A stretch of DNA of 20,903 nt from JAHEYF01 sp045805185 (lineage in GTDB: Bacteria > Bacteroidota > Bacteroidia > B-17B0 > Aurantibacillaceae): contig JBJMLS010000091.1 of assembly GCA_045805185.1 (NCBI GenBank), positions 1 through 20,903 of the forward strand, read 5' to 3'. Under the pieces are notes generated by a model. The model made no database searches and had not been told where the DNA came from. It saw only the letters and a list, made by a program, of their open reading frames with translations. Below are positions 6,866-15,570 of the stretch, in pieces. A program made the position numbers and the translations under genes. The stretch's first letter is position 1; every line of letters begins with the position of its first letter.

Positions 6866-8377
6866 TTAAGCTACTTGTTTTAGTTTTAATTTTTGTCCGG
6901 GGACCAATTTACTTTTATTAGTAAGCTTATTAAGCTTTTTTAATTCCTCGATGCTGATGTCATTGTCTTTAGCGATCTTGTACATGCTGTCGCCTTTTTT
7001 TACTTTGTACCAGGAAGCCTTTGAACTGTTATTTTCAGCAAGCTTTTTTGGTTCTGCTTTAGCGCCATCATTTTTCTGTGCAAGGTTATTATCGGCCTGT
7101 GTATTCTCGCTTGCGGGTTGAACAGCTTGCTGCTCCTTAACATAAACCACCAGCTTTCTTCCGGGTTGTATGCCTTTTTTACCGATGAAGTTCCAGTTTT
7201 TAAGATCGGCGACCGTTACACCGTATTTCTTTGCAATGGCGGCAAGCTTTTCATTTTTTCTTACGGTGTGGGAGATCTGTTTTTCTTTTACGTAATTCTC
7301 AGCGATTTTTTGCTGCTCGCTCTGCTGATGAAGTAAAGCATAGATCTGGTTTTCATTACTAACGAATTTTCCGATCTTGCTTTTGGGTAAAGTAAGTACA
7401 TTACCTCCTGCAGGTATTACATTCTTTTTATAGATCGGGTTAAAATACTGGATCTCATCAACCGGAACATCGAGCACGCCGGAAAGCTGCTCAAAGGTAA
7501 GTGGTTCCTTTATCACAACTGTATCGAGCTCGAAATAGGTTTTTTTAGGTATTGCCGGATAGATGTTATGCTCAGGATAATAATTCATGACATAATTCGC
7601 GGCAATGAATGCAGGAACGTAACCCTGGGTTTCTTTTGGCAAATAAGGGCGGATCTCCCAATAGGTCTTTTTGCCTCCGCTGCGACGGATCGCGCGGTTA
7701 ATGGTTCCCGGTCCTCCGTTGTATGCGGCAAGCACCATTTGCCAGTCGCCAAACATTTTGTAAAGGAACTGCAGGTATTCTGCTGCGGCAATCGTTTCTT
7801 TATAAGGATCGCAGCGCTCATCAACGTAAGAGGTGACATTTAAGCCGTACATTTTACCGGTAGGATACATGAACTGCCAGAGTCCCATTGCTCCGGCGCG
7901 TGATTTGGCCAGTGGATTCAGTGCGGATTCAATCACTGCGAGGTGTTTTAATTCGAGCGGCATATTGTATTTGTCCAGTACCTCTTCAAACATTGGATAG
8001 TACAATTGTGAAAGTGCGATCATCCGTGAGACCAGTGTGCGCTTGCGAACAGTGTAAAGTTCAATATAGCCCTTAACGGATTCGTGATACTGAAGATCGA
8101 AAGGAGAATTTACATCCAGCTTGGAAAGGCGGTTCTCGTATACATAATCCTCGTAACGCGGAACAGAATCCGCTGCGAAATGAAATTTGTTGTTTTTTGG
8201 GGTTACCGGAAGACTGTAGGCGTTCTCCAGGATTTTTTTAGTTGCCAGGCTATCCAGCATTGCCGCTACAGGGTCATCGTCGGCGACAAAATTCTGGGCA
8301 TTCACTGAGGTAAACTGCCCCAGGCAGATAATGGCTATGATCGAATAAGCGATATTTTTTTTAAAAAGTAAATTCAT
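6866..8377 (-). CDS. mltD: Membrane-bound lytic transglycosylase D-like protein with LysM domains
   Basis: This 503-residue exported peptidoglycan-cleaving enzyme has a signal peptide at 1-28 (cleavage after VNAQ). An SLT/goose-lysozyme-like domain follows (about 125-235), with HLAVIESALNP carrying the catalytic Glu150, then GAMGLWQFMYPTG (162-174) and LAAYNGGPG (216-224). A degenerate LysM-like segment lies at about 293-331. Two good LysM domains lie at about 368-413 (HTVRKNEKLAAIAKKYGV) and 456-500 (YKVKKGDSMYKIAKDNDIS), joined by an Asn/Gln/Lys-rich linker. The enzyme cuts the MurNAc-GlcNAc bond to give 1,6-anhydro ends, and LysM anchors it to glycan strands. There is no lipobox, so it is probably periplasmic or held by LysM rather than lipidated as in E. 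coli MltD. Nothing else is in its operon, and a strong terminator follows. Confidence 0.9.
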   Translation of the reverse strand: MNLLFKKNIAYSIIAIICLGQFTSVNAQNFVADDDPVAAMLDSLATKKILENAYSLPVTPKNNKFHFAADSVPRYEDYVYENRLSKLDVNSPFDLQYHESVKGYIELYTVRKRTLVSRMIALSQLYYPMFEEVLDKYNMPLELKHLAVIESALNPLAKSRAGAMGLWQFMYPTGKMYGLNVTSYVDERCDPYKETIAAAEYLQFLYKMFGDWQMVLAAYNGGPGTINRAIRRSGGKKTYWEIRPYLPKETQGYVPAFIAANYVMNYYPEHNIYPAIPKKTYFELDTVVIKEPLTFEQLSGVLDVPVDEIQYFNPIYKKNVIPAGGNVLTLPKSKIGKFVSNENQIYALLHQQSEQQKIAENYVKEKQISHTVRKNEKLAAIAKKYGVTVADLKNWNFIGKKGIQPGRKLVVYVKEQQAVQPASENTQADNNLAQKNDGAKAEPKKLAENNSSKASWYKVKKGDSMYKIAKDNDISIEELKKLNKLTNKSKLVPGQKLKLKQVA

Positions 8378-8567
8378 TGCAGCTTCTTTCCCGGTTTTAA
8401 TTGTACAACGTCTGATTCCCCTGTTCTGTAACGAAAAGCGGTGCTTTAGGTTACAAAGGTTGGAAATACTTCTTACAAGTATATAAAATCGTTTTGTTAA
8501 ATAAAAGTTAATTATTTACGGATATGAACCCCGAAATGTGAATAATTTAGCCATAAAAGCGCCTTAT

Positions 8568-8960
8568 ATGCAGGAAACGACTTATCCGCGAATGATGATC
8601 ATGAAAGTTTTACCACTCTTCAGCGGGGTTCTCTTTCTTATAACAACCGTATTACAACTGGCGATCGGCAATCCCGCGGCCTTTCTTACCGGCATAGCCG
8701 CATTGCTTTTCCTTATTAACGGCATCTGGTCGGTGAGCACACCTTATGCAATGATCAGCAATACCAGCGTTGCGCTGAATATGGGACTCCTCGCTTCTTT
8801 TGAATTGCCCTTATCCGATATTGAAACCATAGAGATTGAAAGCGGGAAGGTTCTGATCCTTGTCTGCCGGAATGGTGAAAGAAAAACGGCAAAATTGCAC
8901 GGCATGAATTCCGATTACAGGGAGGATTTTATTCAGGATCTGAAAGCGCGTATTCAATAG
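8568..8960 (+). CDS. Small membrane protein with PH-like C-terminal domain
   Basis: The protein has 130 residues from the ATG at 8568. Two hydrophobic helices (about 15-34, LPLFSGVLFLITTVLQLAIG, and 37-56, PAAFLTGIAALLFLINGIWS) are separated by a tight turn. A roughly 70-residue cytoplasmic tail of beta strands and a final helix follows (ELPLSDIETIEIESGKVLILV, then EDFIQDLKARI). This arrangement resembles bacterial PH-domain membrane proteins, but similarity is structural by eye only. A GTG at 8538 would add 10 residues; neither start has a ribosome binding site, and the ATG is preferred because little of the extension looks conserved. It is convergent with the RCC1-repeat gene, 15 bases away. 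Function is unknown. Confidence 0.65.
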   Translation: MQETTYPRMMIMKVLPLFSGVLFLITTVLQLAIGNPAAFLTGIAALLFLINGIWSVSTPYAMISNTSVALNMGLLASFELPLSDIETIEIESGKVLILVCRNGERKTAKLHGMNSDYREDFIQDLKARIQ

Positions 8961-8975
8961 CTTAAAAGCGGCCGA

Positions 8976-11363
8976 TCAATGTTCAGAATAGAGAAGCGTT
9001 AAATAACCTTTTTCGGATTTCTCTTTTTTATCCGGGCCGCTATAATGAAGAATGTAGTAGTAGGTTCCATCAGGCGCATAGGCATTGTTAGTTTTGCCGT
9101 CCCAAAAGCCATCCATGCCGTCCCATTCAAAGATCTTCGTTCCCCAGCGGTTATAGATCTCACAGCTAAAGGACTTAATGCCGGTTCCGCTGATGTAAAA
9201 AGTATCATTGACCTTATCTCCGTTCGGGCTGAATACATTCGGGATCGAAATTGAAAATGGCTCGTATACTTCAATACATTTAGTCACAGTGTCTGCACAT
9301 CCGTTATCATCCGCTATAAGGCTGATGCAGCAGCTTTCGGGAGTATTAAAAATTACATTCAGCAAATTATTTCCTGAAGAAATTCCATCACAGGTTTGCC
9401 AGTGTACTGAAGAGGTATTGAGGCTTGTATTCAACAGATCCAGCGAAGTGCCAATAGGAACAGCGGCCTGAGGTAAGCCGGAAAAGTTCGCCACAGGAGA
9501 AGGGTAAACATAAACAGTTACTGACTGGTTATAAACGCATGAACCGTTTGTAGTTTGCAGGTTGTAGTTTGTAGTAACGTTGGGCGCAGCAACTACGCTG
9601 GAGCCGTTAGCTGTGCTTAGGGAAGTCGCAGGCGTCCATTGATAAATTGTTGCCCCGGAGGCAGAAAGAAGAACATTTTCACCCGCGCATATACTGTCTT
9701 TGCTTTGGCTTACCGTTGGCAGCTGACTCACCGTAACGGTTGAAGTAGCCACACCGCTGCAATTGTTCGCGTTTGTTCCGGTAACGGTATATACGGTTGT
9801 TGTAAGCGGTGTAGCTGTTACCGTTGAGCCGGTATTTGTATTCAGGCCTGATGTGTTTGACCAGGTATAGGAGCCGGCCCCGCTTGCATTAAGAACTGCT
9901 GAAGTTCCCGGACAAATGGTTTCACTGTTGACGCTTACAACAGGAACCGCGCCTATAGCTGAATCGATCTGGCAGGTGCTGGTCATAACACACTGGTTGG
10001 CATCGCTTACCTGGATGGTATAGCTTCCAGGTGTTAAGGCAGTAAATACATTGCTGCTTTGGTAACCGCTGCCGATAGAATACTGGTAAGGTGAAGAGCC
10101 ACCGAATTGATTTACTGTGATTGTTCCTGTACTTCCATTGCAGGCATTTGAAGTTGAGACTGAAGTGCCAACTATGCTACAGGAGCCGGGAACCAGTTGC
10201 GGTGAGAGCATGGTAAAAGTGGATCTCAAACTGTCCTGCAAATTTAACCAGATAGAAGCTCCGTTTGAGCCTCCAGAACCCCATAAAGTTCCATCAGCCT
10301 TAACGATGTATGAAAATGTTTCTCCTGCCATAATATCGATAACATTGGTAGCAACTAGAATAGGACTTAATATGAAACCTGAAGGACTAGCACCGCCGCT
10401 TCCAAACTGTCCATAATAATCCGCCCCCCATCCAAAACAGTTTTTGTTTTCGTCCAGCGCAAGGAAATGAAAGCCATCTGCGCAACCGCTTATCGCGATA
10501 ATATTGCTAAGACCTGTAAGTTTGGTGGGGGTGAAAGCAGGATTCATACTTCCATCGCCAATATAGCCGCCAGCTCCCCAAACGTAAACATCCCCGCTTG
10601 AATCTAATGCGGCAGTGGCAACTGAATGAGATTTAATGTCTATAATATTGCTAAGTCCCGGAATAGTGTCAGCTATAGTTCTTGATGATATGCCGTTTCC
10701 CGAGCCAAGCATGCCGGTACTCCCATCATCACCCACAGACATTACTTTTCCATTTGAAAGCAGAACGCAGGTAGTAATCTCTCCATCCGCAACCCTTACG
10801 GCAGAGCCAATATTGGACATTTGAACGGGCATGAGCGAAAAACTTGATATTGTACCATCACCGAAATTTCCATAAGAATTATTTCCAACGCTCCATACCG
10901 TTCCGTCATTTTTTACAAAGCTGATGAAATCGATGCTTCCATCGAGAAATTTTGCATTGGTAATAACCTGTGTTGGGCTTGCGTAAAGACCCATTCCCCA
11001 TACCCAGCCGGTTCCGTTGTTTTTAATGGCGCCCATATTATAACCGGTGCTATAGTACCTTACATTTGTCATATTTGGAATTGCAACAGGAGTAGCGCTT
11101 CCAACGCCGCCAGTAGCATTACCTAATTCCCCATAAGCATCATGACCCCATCCGAATAACTGATTTGTGCTGCTGTCGCAGGGATTGCCATAACAAAGGC
11201 TGAAGGCGGAATAGGAGCCAACAGTATAATTGGTGGGTTTGTACCAGCGACGCCCGCCAAAGCCATCGCCTATCATACTGTTCTGGCCAATAAGCACTGA
11301 TGCGGAAAGCAACAGAAAGCCTGTTGAAAGTGTTGGGTAGAAGTGCTTTTTAAGGAATGCCAT
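8976..11363 (-). CDS. T9SS-secreted RCC1-repeat propeller protein with type B sorting domain
   Basis: This 795-residue modular surface protein has a signal peptide at 1-27. RCC1-type repeats follow at about 66-380. I count seven blade signatures (NQLFGWGHDAYGELG, GTGWVWGMG, GTVWSVGNNSYGNFGDG, GKVMSVGDDG, GDVYVWGAGGYIGDG, KNCFGWGADYYGQFG, GTLWGSGG), enough for one closed propeller. Next come an SprB-like repeat (about 410-465, GTITVNQFGGSSPYQYSI), two Ig-like segments (about 475-546 and 552-619) and a PKD-like segment (about 620-698). The C-terminus (about 704-795, IPNVFSPNGDKVNDTF, YNRWGTKIFEW, DGTYYYILHY) is the gliding-motility-associated CHU_C/type B T9SS signal. It should be exported and attached or released at the cell surface. 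The ligand is unknown. The hydrolase gene lies 60 bases upstream in the same direction. Confidence 0.9.
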   Translation of the reverse strand: MAFLKKHFYPTLSTGFLLLSASVLIGQNSMIGDGFGGRRWYKPTNYTVGSYSAFSLCYGNPCDSSTNQLFGWGHDAYGELGNATGGVGSATPVAIPNMTNVRYYSTGYNMGAIKNNGTGWVWGMGLYASPTQVITNAKFLDGSIDFISFVKNDGTVWSVGNNSYGNFGDGTISSFSLMPVQMSNIGSAVRVADGEITTCVLLSNGKVMSVGDDGSTGMLGSGNGISSRTIADTIPGLSNIIDIKSHSVATAALDSSGDVYVWGAGGYIGDGSMNPAFTPTKLTGLSNIIAISGCADGFHFLALDENKNCFGWGADYYGQFGSGGASPSGFILSPILVATNVIDIMAGETFSYIVKADGTLWGSGGSNGASIWLNLQDSLRSTFTMLSPQLVPGSCSIVGTSVSTSNACNGSTGTITVNQFGGSSPYQYSIGSGYQSSNVFTALTPGSYTIQVSDANQCVMTSTCQIDSAIGAVPVVSVNSETICPGTSAVLNASGAGSYTWSNTSGLNTNTGSTVTATPLTTTVYTVTGTNANNCSGVATSTVTVSQLPTVSQSKDSICAGENVLLSASGATIYQWTPATSLSTANGSSVVAAPNVTTNYNLQTTNGSCVYNQSVTVYVYPSPVANFSGLPQAAVPIGTSLDLLNTSLNTSSVHWQTCDGISSGNNLLNVIFNTPESCCISLIADDNGCADTVTKCIEVYEPFSISIPNVFSPNGDKVNDTFYISGTGIKSFSCEIYNRWGTKIFEWDGMDGFWDGKTNNAYAPDGTYYYILHYSGPDKKEKSEKGYLTLLYSEH

Positions 11364-11423
11364 AAGCTAATTTAAAAAGATGAAGTGAATAATCTAATTA
11401 AATTTTGATATGTGGTTGAATTC

Positions 11424-12278
11424 TTATTGTAACTGGAATAAGAACTTTCCAATCTCTTCAAAGCACTTTTCCGACCGAAGAATGGTGCCATGGTCTTCGC
11501 CCTGAATGGTAATGACTTTGGTTCTGCCTCCCCATTTTTTCGCCAGCTTTTCTGCATGAGGCGGCGGGATCATTTCATCTTCTGAGGCAATAAGAGTAAG
11601 CAGAGGCGTATGGATCAGGGGCGCCATTCCGATGGAATTGAAAGGATGCTTTAGAAATGGCGAAACAGGTATGAATGGATATTTTTCCTGGGCCAGGTCG
11701 GCCATGCTTTCATACGGCGTTATCAGTATAGTTGCATTCACTGGCCGTTGTGAAGAAACATACGTGGCCACACCTGTTCCAAGGCTCCTGCCGATCACCA
11801 CGATTTTTTCTCTGAACACATCCCCGCGTTTTTTCAGCAGGTCGAAGACCTCAAGGGCATCGCTGAACAATACCTTTTCCGAAGGCTCGCCCTCGCTAAG
11901 GCCGTAGCCCCTGTAATTCACGAGGGCTAATGTCCATCCTCTAAAACGATTGCTCTTGCTTACCCAATGGGAGATCTCTTCCGCATTGCCTCCATAATAA
12001 ATCAGCAAGGGAGCTGTGGACAACGTATCAGCCCGGACGATCCATCCTTTCACTTTTTTGCCATCGCTCATCGTGAAAGAAATGGCCTCTGCATTTTTAT
12101 TGAGAGAAGAAATGCTGTCGGCTTTTTGTAAAGTGATGGGACGGGGATGAAAAATAAGCTTCTCCTGCAGGCAATAAACAAGAAGGAGAATGGCGGCATA
12201 TCCCAGCAACAGTAAGAAACAAGTTCTCACAAGAAAACGCTTTAAGGACCTTTTTCTTAGGGGAGCAGTTACACTCAT
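11424..12278 (-). CDS. Membrane-anchored alpha/beta hydrolase (Bem46/ABHD13-like)
   Basis: This 284-residue protein has a positively charged start and one TM helix at about 17-38 (CFLLLLGYAAILLLVYCLQ), followed by the LIFHPRP segment typical of this hydrolase group. The catalytic domain shows the lid/oxyanion strand YYGGNAE (94-100), NYRGYGLSEGEP (121-132), the nucleophile elbow GRSLGTG with Ser165, Asp234 in ASEDEMIPP and His263 in EDHGTI, so the triad is intact. Orientation places the catalytic domain outside or inside depending on topology, which cannot be settled here. The substrate is unknown; family members are esterases or thioesterases. No clear promoter is seen upstream, where the preceding gene's terminator lies. 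The RCC1-repeat gene follows after 60 bases. Confidence 0.85.
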   Translation of the reverse strand: MSVTAPLRKRSLKRFLVRTCFLLLLGYAAILLLVYCLQEKLIFHPRPITLQKADSISSLNKNAEAISFTMSDGKKVKGWIVRADTLSTAPLLIYYGGNAEEISHWVSKSNRFRGWTLALVNYRGYGLSEGEPSEKVLFSDALEVFDLLKKRGDVFREKIVVIGRSLGTGVATYVSSQRPVNATILITPYESMADLAQEKYPFIPVSPFLKHPFNSIGMAPLIHTPLLTLIASEDEMIPPPHAEKLAKKWGGRTKVITIQGEDHGTILRSEKCFEEIGKFLFQLQ

Positions 12279-12294
12279 AATTTACCGAATAAGC

Positions 12295-12324
12295 AAAAAA
12301 AAACCGTTGGATGATTTACAACGG
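12295..12324 (-). terminator. Rho-independent terminator after the 189-aa lipoprotein gene
   Basis: On the minus strand CCGTTG-TAAATCATC-CAACGG (12324-12304) forms a 6-bp stem, extendable by a G-T and two A-T pairs. A run of nine T follows (12303-12295). It sits 28 bases after the lipoprotein stop and 17 bases before the hydrolase start, separating the two genes. Confidence 0.8.
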
Positions 12325-12351
12325 CTTTGAATAGGATGAGAGAAGTAGAAA

Positions 12352-12921
12352 CTAGCCGGCTGTTCCGATATCCAGAACCTTCCACAATAGTTCGTTCTTT
12401 AGCTCAAATTTTTCACCGGTTTTTTCATCAATAAAGGTCATATCCTTTATATAAATAGTTATACGGCTCGTTTTAACGCCGCTTAGTTCGGTAGGATCGC
12501 TATACCCGACAATTATATTACCCTGCTGCGCTACAAGTCTCCTGCTGGGCTCTGAAGTTTCTGAATTCACAACGACATCAGAACAAAAATTAGAGAGGCT
12601 TGACTTATTGTTGTCGTATACCAGCAGTTCCACGATCTGGCTGGCATTAATGCCATCGATCGCAACAGTATAGCTGCTATCGAACTGTACAGGGAAATAA
12701 GGCTTAAAGTGAAGCACCAGCTTATCGCTGATGAGCTTGTATTGTCCGCTGGAGCAGGCAACGGTAAGGCCGGTTTTGGAAGTGTCGACCCCTTTAAAAG
12801 CGGTGGCAAAATCCATTTTGGAAGGAGCCTGCGCAGCTTCGGCAGCTCCTTTGTCTCCGCCCTGGTTAGAGCAGCTCATCAAAACTAAAATGATCAAAAC
12901 AAAACTGGGTAGGGACTTCAT
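12352..12921 (-). CDS. Hypothetical lipoprotein
   Basis: This is a 189-residue protein with a lipoprotein signal: hydrophobic residues 6-15, then the lipobox LMSC with Cys17, followed by a Gly/Ala-rich flexible linker (20-34). The mature domain appears all-beta with strands such as LVLHFKPYFPVQFDSSYTVAIDGI and TSRITIYIKDMTFID. It has two cysteines, Cys56 and Cys113, that could pair. I do not recognise the family and no catalytic motif is visible. It is a single-gene transcription unit, with a good promoter upstream and a strong terminator downstream. The neighbouring hydrolase and propeller genes are envelope-associated too, but nothing ties their functions together. Confidence 0.75.
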   Translation of the reverse strand: MKSLPSFVLIILVLMSCSNQGGDKGAAEAAQAPSKMDFATAFKGVDTSKTGLTVACSSGQYKLISDKLVLHFKPYFPVQFDSSYTVAIDGINASQIVELLVYDNNKSSLSNFCSDVVVNSETSEPSRRLVAQQGNIIVGYSDPTELSGVKTSRITIYIKDMTFIDEKTGEKFELKNELLWKVLDIGTAG

Positions 12922-12952
12922 AAGTTATTTTTAAGGCCTTGTTTTCGGGCAA

Positions 12953-12982
12953 TAAAGGTAATAAAAGATTTATAATTATCAA
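12953..12982 (-). promoter_or_regulatory. Promoter of the 189-aa lipoprotein gene
   Basis: TTG (12982-12980) is followed by a 19-base AT-rich spacer and TACCTTTA (12960-12953), one mismatch from TAnnTTTG. The ATG at 12921 lies 31 bases after the box. Confidence 0.5.
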
Positions 12983-13022
12983 GAGACCATTCGATACCCG
13001 ATCTCATACGGATGCCGGAACC

Positions 13023-15530
13023 TTATTCCGGAACTACAAGTTTCTGCGAAGAGACGTGATTAGCGGATCCTATCCTTATTGTATATGTGCCCGGATGAAG
13101 AGCTGAAATGTCCATTACGATCTTTTCCTCCTTATTGACCAGCCGGAAATTCCCTGAGCTAAGTAATTTTCCTTCCATGGCATATATGCTTATTTCCACC
13201 TTTTTACCTGTATTTCCGTTTAAGCGGATAGTTACTTCATTTTTTGCGGGATTAGGGAAAAGGGAGAAAGAAAAGTCATTAGAAGATGAAATGATCTTAG
13301 TGACCGCGTCGGCGATCTTTCTTTTATAAACGCCGTTCCCATGTGTATAAGCCATCAACGAAGTGTCGGCAGGAGATACAACGAGGTCGAAGACCATTGC
13401 AACGGCCGGCATTCCTGTTCCGAAATTAGTCCAGGTTATTCCTCCGTCAGTTGAGGAGAAAACCCCAAAATCGCAACCGGCAAAAAGATTAGCGCTGTTA
13501 TAAGGATTGATTGCAAGGCAGTGAAAAGGAAGATCAGGAAGAGCAGTGCTGAGATCTATCCAGTTTGCCCCGGCATCTACTGATTTAAAAATGTGCCCGG
13601 TCCCGAAACCTGAAAATACAGCATATACCTCACTGCTGTTGTGCGGGTTCACTACAAGATCGCGGGGATAGCGATTCGGTAAGCCGGAACTAACCGAATA
13701 AAAAGACAGTGCGCCATCATCACTTCGCAGGATATCCATTGGCACTCCGGTATAAGGCTCGGTTCCGCAATACAAAGTGTCCTGCGATGTAGCGGAAACC
13801 GCAATGGATAATATATGACTGTATGAAGAAAGCGGATTGGGTCCGGTAGGATTCCATGTACTTCCTCCATTGGTCGATTTGAGAACATAGTTTCCACCTG
13901 CATAAAGCACCGAGGGATTGGAGGGACAAAGAACGAAGGGCGCAACAAATGCAGCGCTTCCTGTATTGTTATAAACCTGATAAAAGTTCGCCCCCTGATT
14001 AGTGGATTTATAGATGTTCAGGTATTGCCAGGAGCTGTACTGGATATTGTCATTCGCAGGGTCAATAGCGTTAAAGCAACCATCACCTCCTGAAGCGTAT
14101 TGCCAGGAAGGCGAGCCATTGTATTTAAACGTGCTATTGTCCTGCATCCCGCCTAAGGCAACAGAAGGGTTGGTTTGTGAAACGGAGCCGATATAGAATT
14201 GAGAGCTGACATAGCCTTCATTGCATATAGTAAAACCCGAGCCGAAGCCATCCGAGCGGAAAAATCCACCATCGCTAATGATGTATACTTTTGAAGGATC
14301 CAGTGGATTTGCAATAATATCGTGTATATCGGAATGAACAAAATTCGAAAATGACGGATTGCCTACAGAGATCTGCGAAAAATTATAACCTTCGTCCTGT
14401 GACAAATGCAGGTCAACACCCCCAGCCATTACCTGCGAAGAATCATCAGGTTTGATTAGCAGGCCTTTTGTGTACCAGCCCTGATAAGATGCGAAATCCG
14501 TATTGTTTAACAAGATCCAGGACTGGCCTTCATTCATGGAACGGTAAAGCCCTACTGTATTAGATACAGTATTGACCATGGCCATAAGTATTTTATTATT
14601 TTTCTCATAGGCCGATATAATTATTCTTCCCTGTTGACTATTTGCAGGAAGTCCATTGCCCAGGATATTCCAGCTTCCCCCGCTGTTGCTGGTTTTATAG
14701 AGTCCTTTTGAAGAAGAGGAAAGATTTCCCACTCCTGCATAAACAATGTTGGTATCAACCTTATCAATTTCGAGATCCATTGCCATTTTTGCGGAAAGTA
14801 CATTGCTCCATGTTGTGCCGCCATCATTGCTTTTATAAACGCCTTCCGTTGTTCCTGCATAAAGCACATTGGTATTTTTAGGATTGATCACGATATCCCA
14901 GATTCCCCGCTGCTGCTGATAAGTCCAGTTAAGTGAATAATTCCAGGTAAGGCCGCCATCGATAGATTTTAAGATCCCTATTCCGAATGAGCCGCGTGTT
15001 GTGCGGAGAACAATGCCATTGAAGGATGTTCCGTAATTGTAGGTTTCGCCGGTGCCGATGTACATCACATCCGGATTAGCCGGGTCAATTGCAATACTGC
15101 TCACGCCAAGTACCGGAAAGCCGGTGTTTACATAAGTCCAGGCATTCGGGCCGAGTCCCCCTGAAGTGGATTTCCAGAGTCCGCCGCTTGCCGATCCCAG
15201 CCATATTTCACTGGTATCTGAGGGATCAATAGCAACGCTGATGGTTCTGCCGCCAATATTGTCCGGACCAATGCTTTCCCAGCTCCCGCTTAATTGCTGT
15301 TGTTTATTAAGGTAATTCTCCTGAAAGTATTCGAAAGCTTTAGCATAAGCGTCAGGCGCCATGTCGGTATAAGGAAATGAACGGCCGAGTGAAAAATGCT
15401 GAAGCGCCTCGAGGATCTCACTTTTTTCTTCCCTTTCTTTTGCATTCTGTTCACTAAATTTATTCCTGAACAGAAAGATCGCTAAACAGGCCAGGAAAAT
15501 AATACAGTTGAAGTAAAAGAGTTTTCTCAC
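13023..15530 (-). CDS. T9SS-secreted BNR/sortilin-type double-propeller protein with type A sorting domain
   Basis: The protein has 835 residues from the GTG at 15530. The start RKLFYFNCIIFLACLAIFLF gives a signal peptide at the N-terminus. Reading further upstream (TTG or ATG codons near 15600-15620) would bury it and overlap the DUF488 gene, so those starts are rejected. About eleven Asp-box-like motifs (SIDGGLTW, SNDGGTTW, STNGGSTW, SVDAGANW, STDGGITW and others) and repeated AIDPxNPDVMYIGTGE strands run from about residue 90 to 745. This implies one or two large propellers as in sortilin/VPS10 or GH74-like proteins. No glycosidase active site was recognised. The tail (about 755-835, FSLFPNPAKNEVTIRL to GTYTIRI...QKLVVPE) is the type A T9SS sorting domain, so the protein is exported to the surface. 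Binding partner unknown. Confidence 0.88.
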   Translation of the reverse strand: MRKLFYFNCIIFLACLAIFLFRNKFSEQNAKEREEKSEILEALQHFSLGRSFPYTDMAPDAYAKAFEYFQENYLNKQQQLSGSWESIGPDNIGGRTISVAIDPSDTSEIWLGSASGGLWKSTSGGLGPNAWTYVNTGFPVLGVSSIAIDPANPDVMYIGTGETYNYGTSFNGIVLRTTRGSFGIGILKSIDGGLTWNYSLNWTYQQQRGIWDIVINPKNTNVLYAGTTEGVYKSNDGGTTWSNVLSAKMAMDLEIDKVDTNIVYAGVGNLSSSSKGLYKTSNSGGSWNILGNGLPANSQQGRIIISAYEKNNKILMAMVNTVSNTVGLYRSMNEGQSWILLNNTDFASYQGWYTKGLLIKPDDSSQVMAGGVDLHLSQDEGYNFSQISVGNPSFSNFVHSDIHDIIANPLDPSKVYIISDGGFFRSDGFGSGFTICNEGYVSSQFYIGSVSQTNPSVALGGMQDNSTFKYNGSPSWQYASGGDGCFNAIDPANDNIQYSSWQYLNIYKSTNQGANFYQVYNNTGSAAFVAPFVLCPSNPSVLYAGGNYVLKSTNGGSTWNPTGPNPLSSYSHILSIAVSATSQDTLYCGTEPYTGVPMDILRSDDGALSFYSVSSGLPNRYPRDLVVNPHNSSEVYAVFSGFGTGHIFKSVDAGANWIDLSTALPDLPFHCLAINPYNSANLFAGCDFGVFSSTDGGITWTNFGTGMPAVAMVFDLVVSPADTSLMAYTHGNGVYKRKIADAVTKIISSSNDFSFSLFPNPAKNEVTIRLNGNTGKKVEISIYAMEGKLLSSGNFRLVNKEEKIVMDISALHPGTYTIRIGSANHVSSQKLVVPE

Positions 15531-15570
15531 AGAAACTAAATTAAAAAAAATTAGCGGGTTGAAAATAATA

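Noticed and set aside
8378..8480. AACCTTTG as an mltD promoter
   Set aside because: The first two bases do not match TA and the nearest TTG is only 14 bases upstream, so the spacing is wrong.
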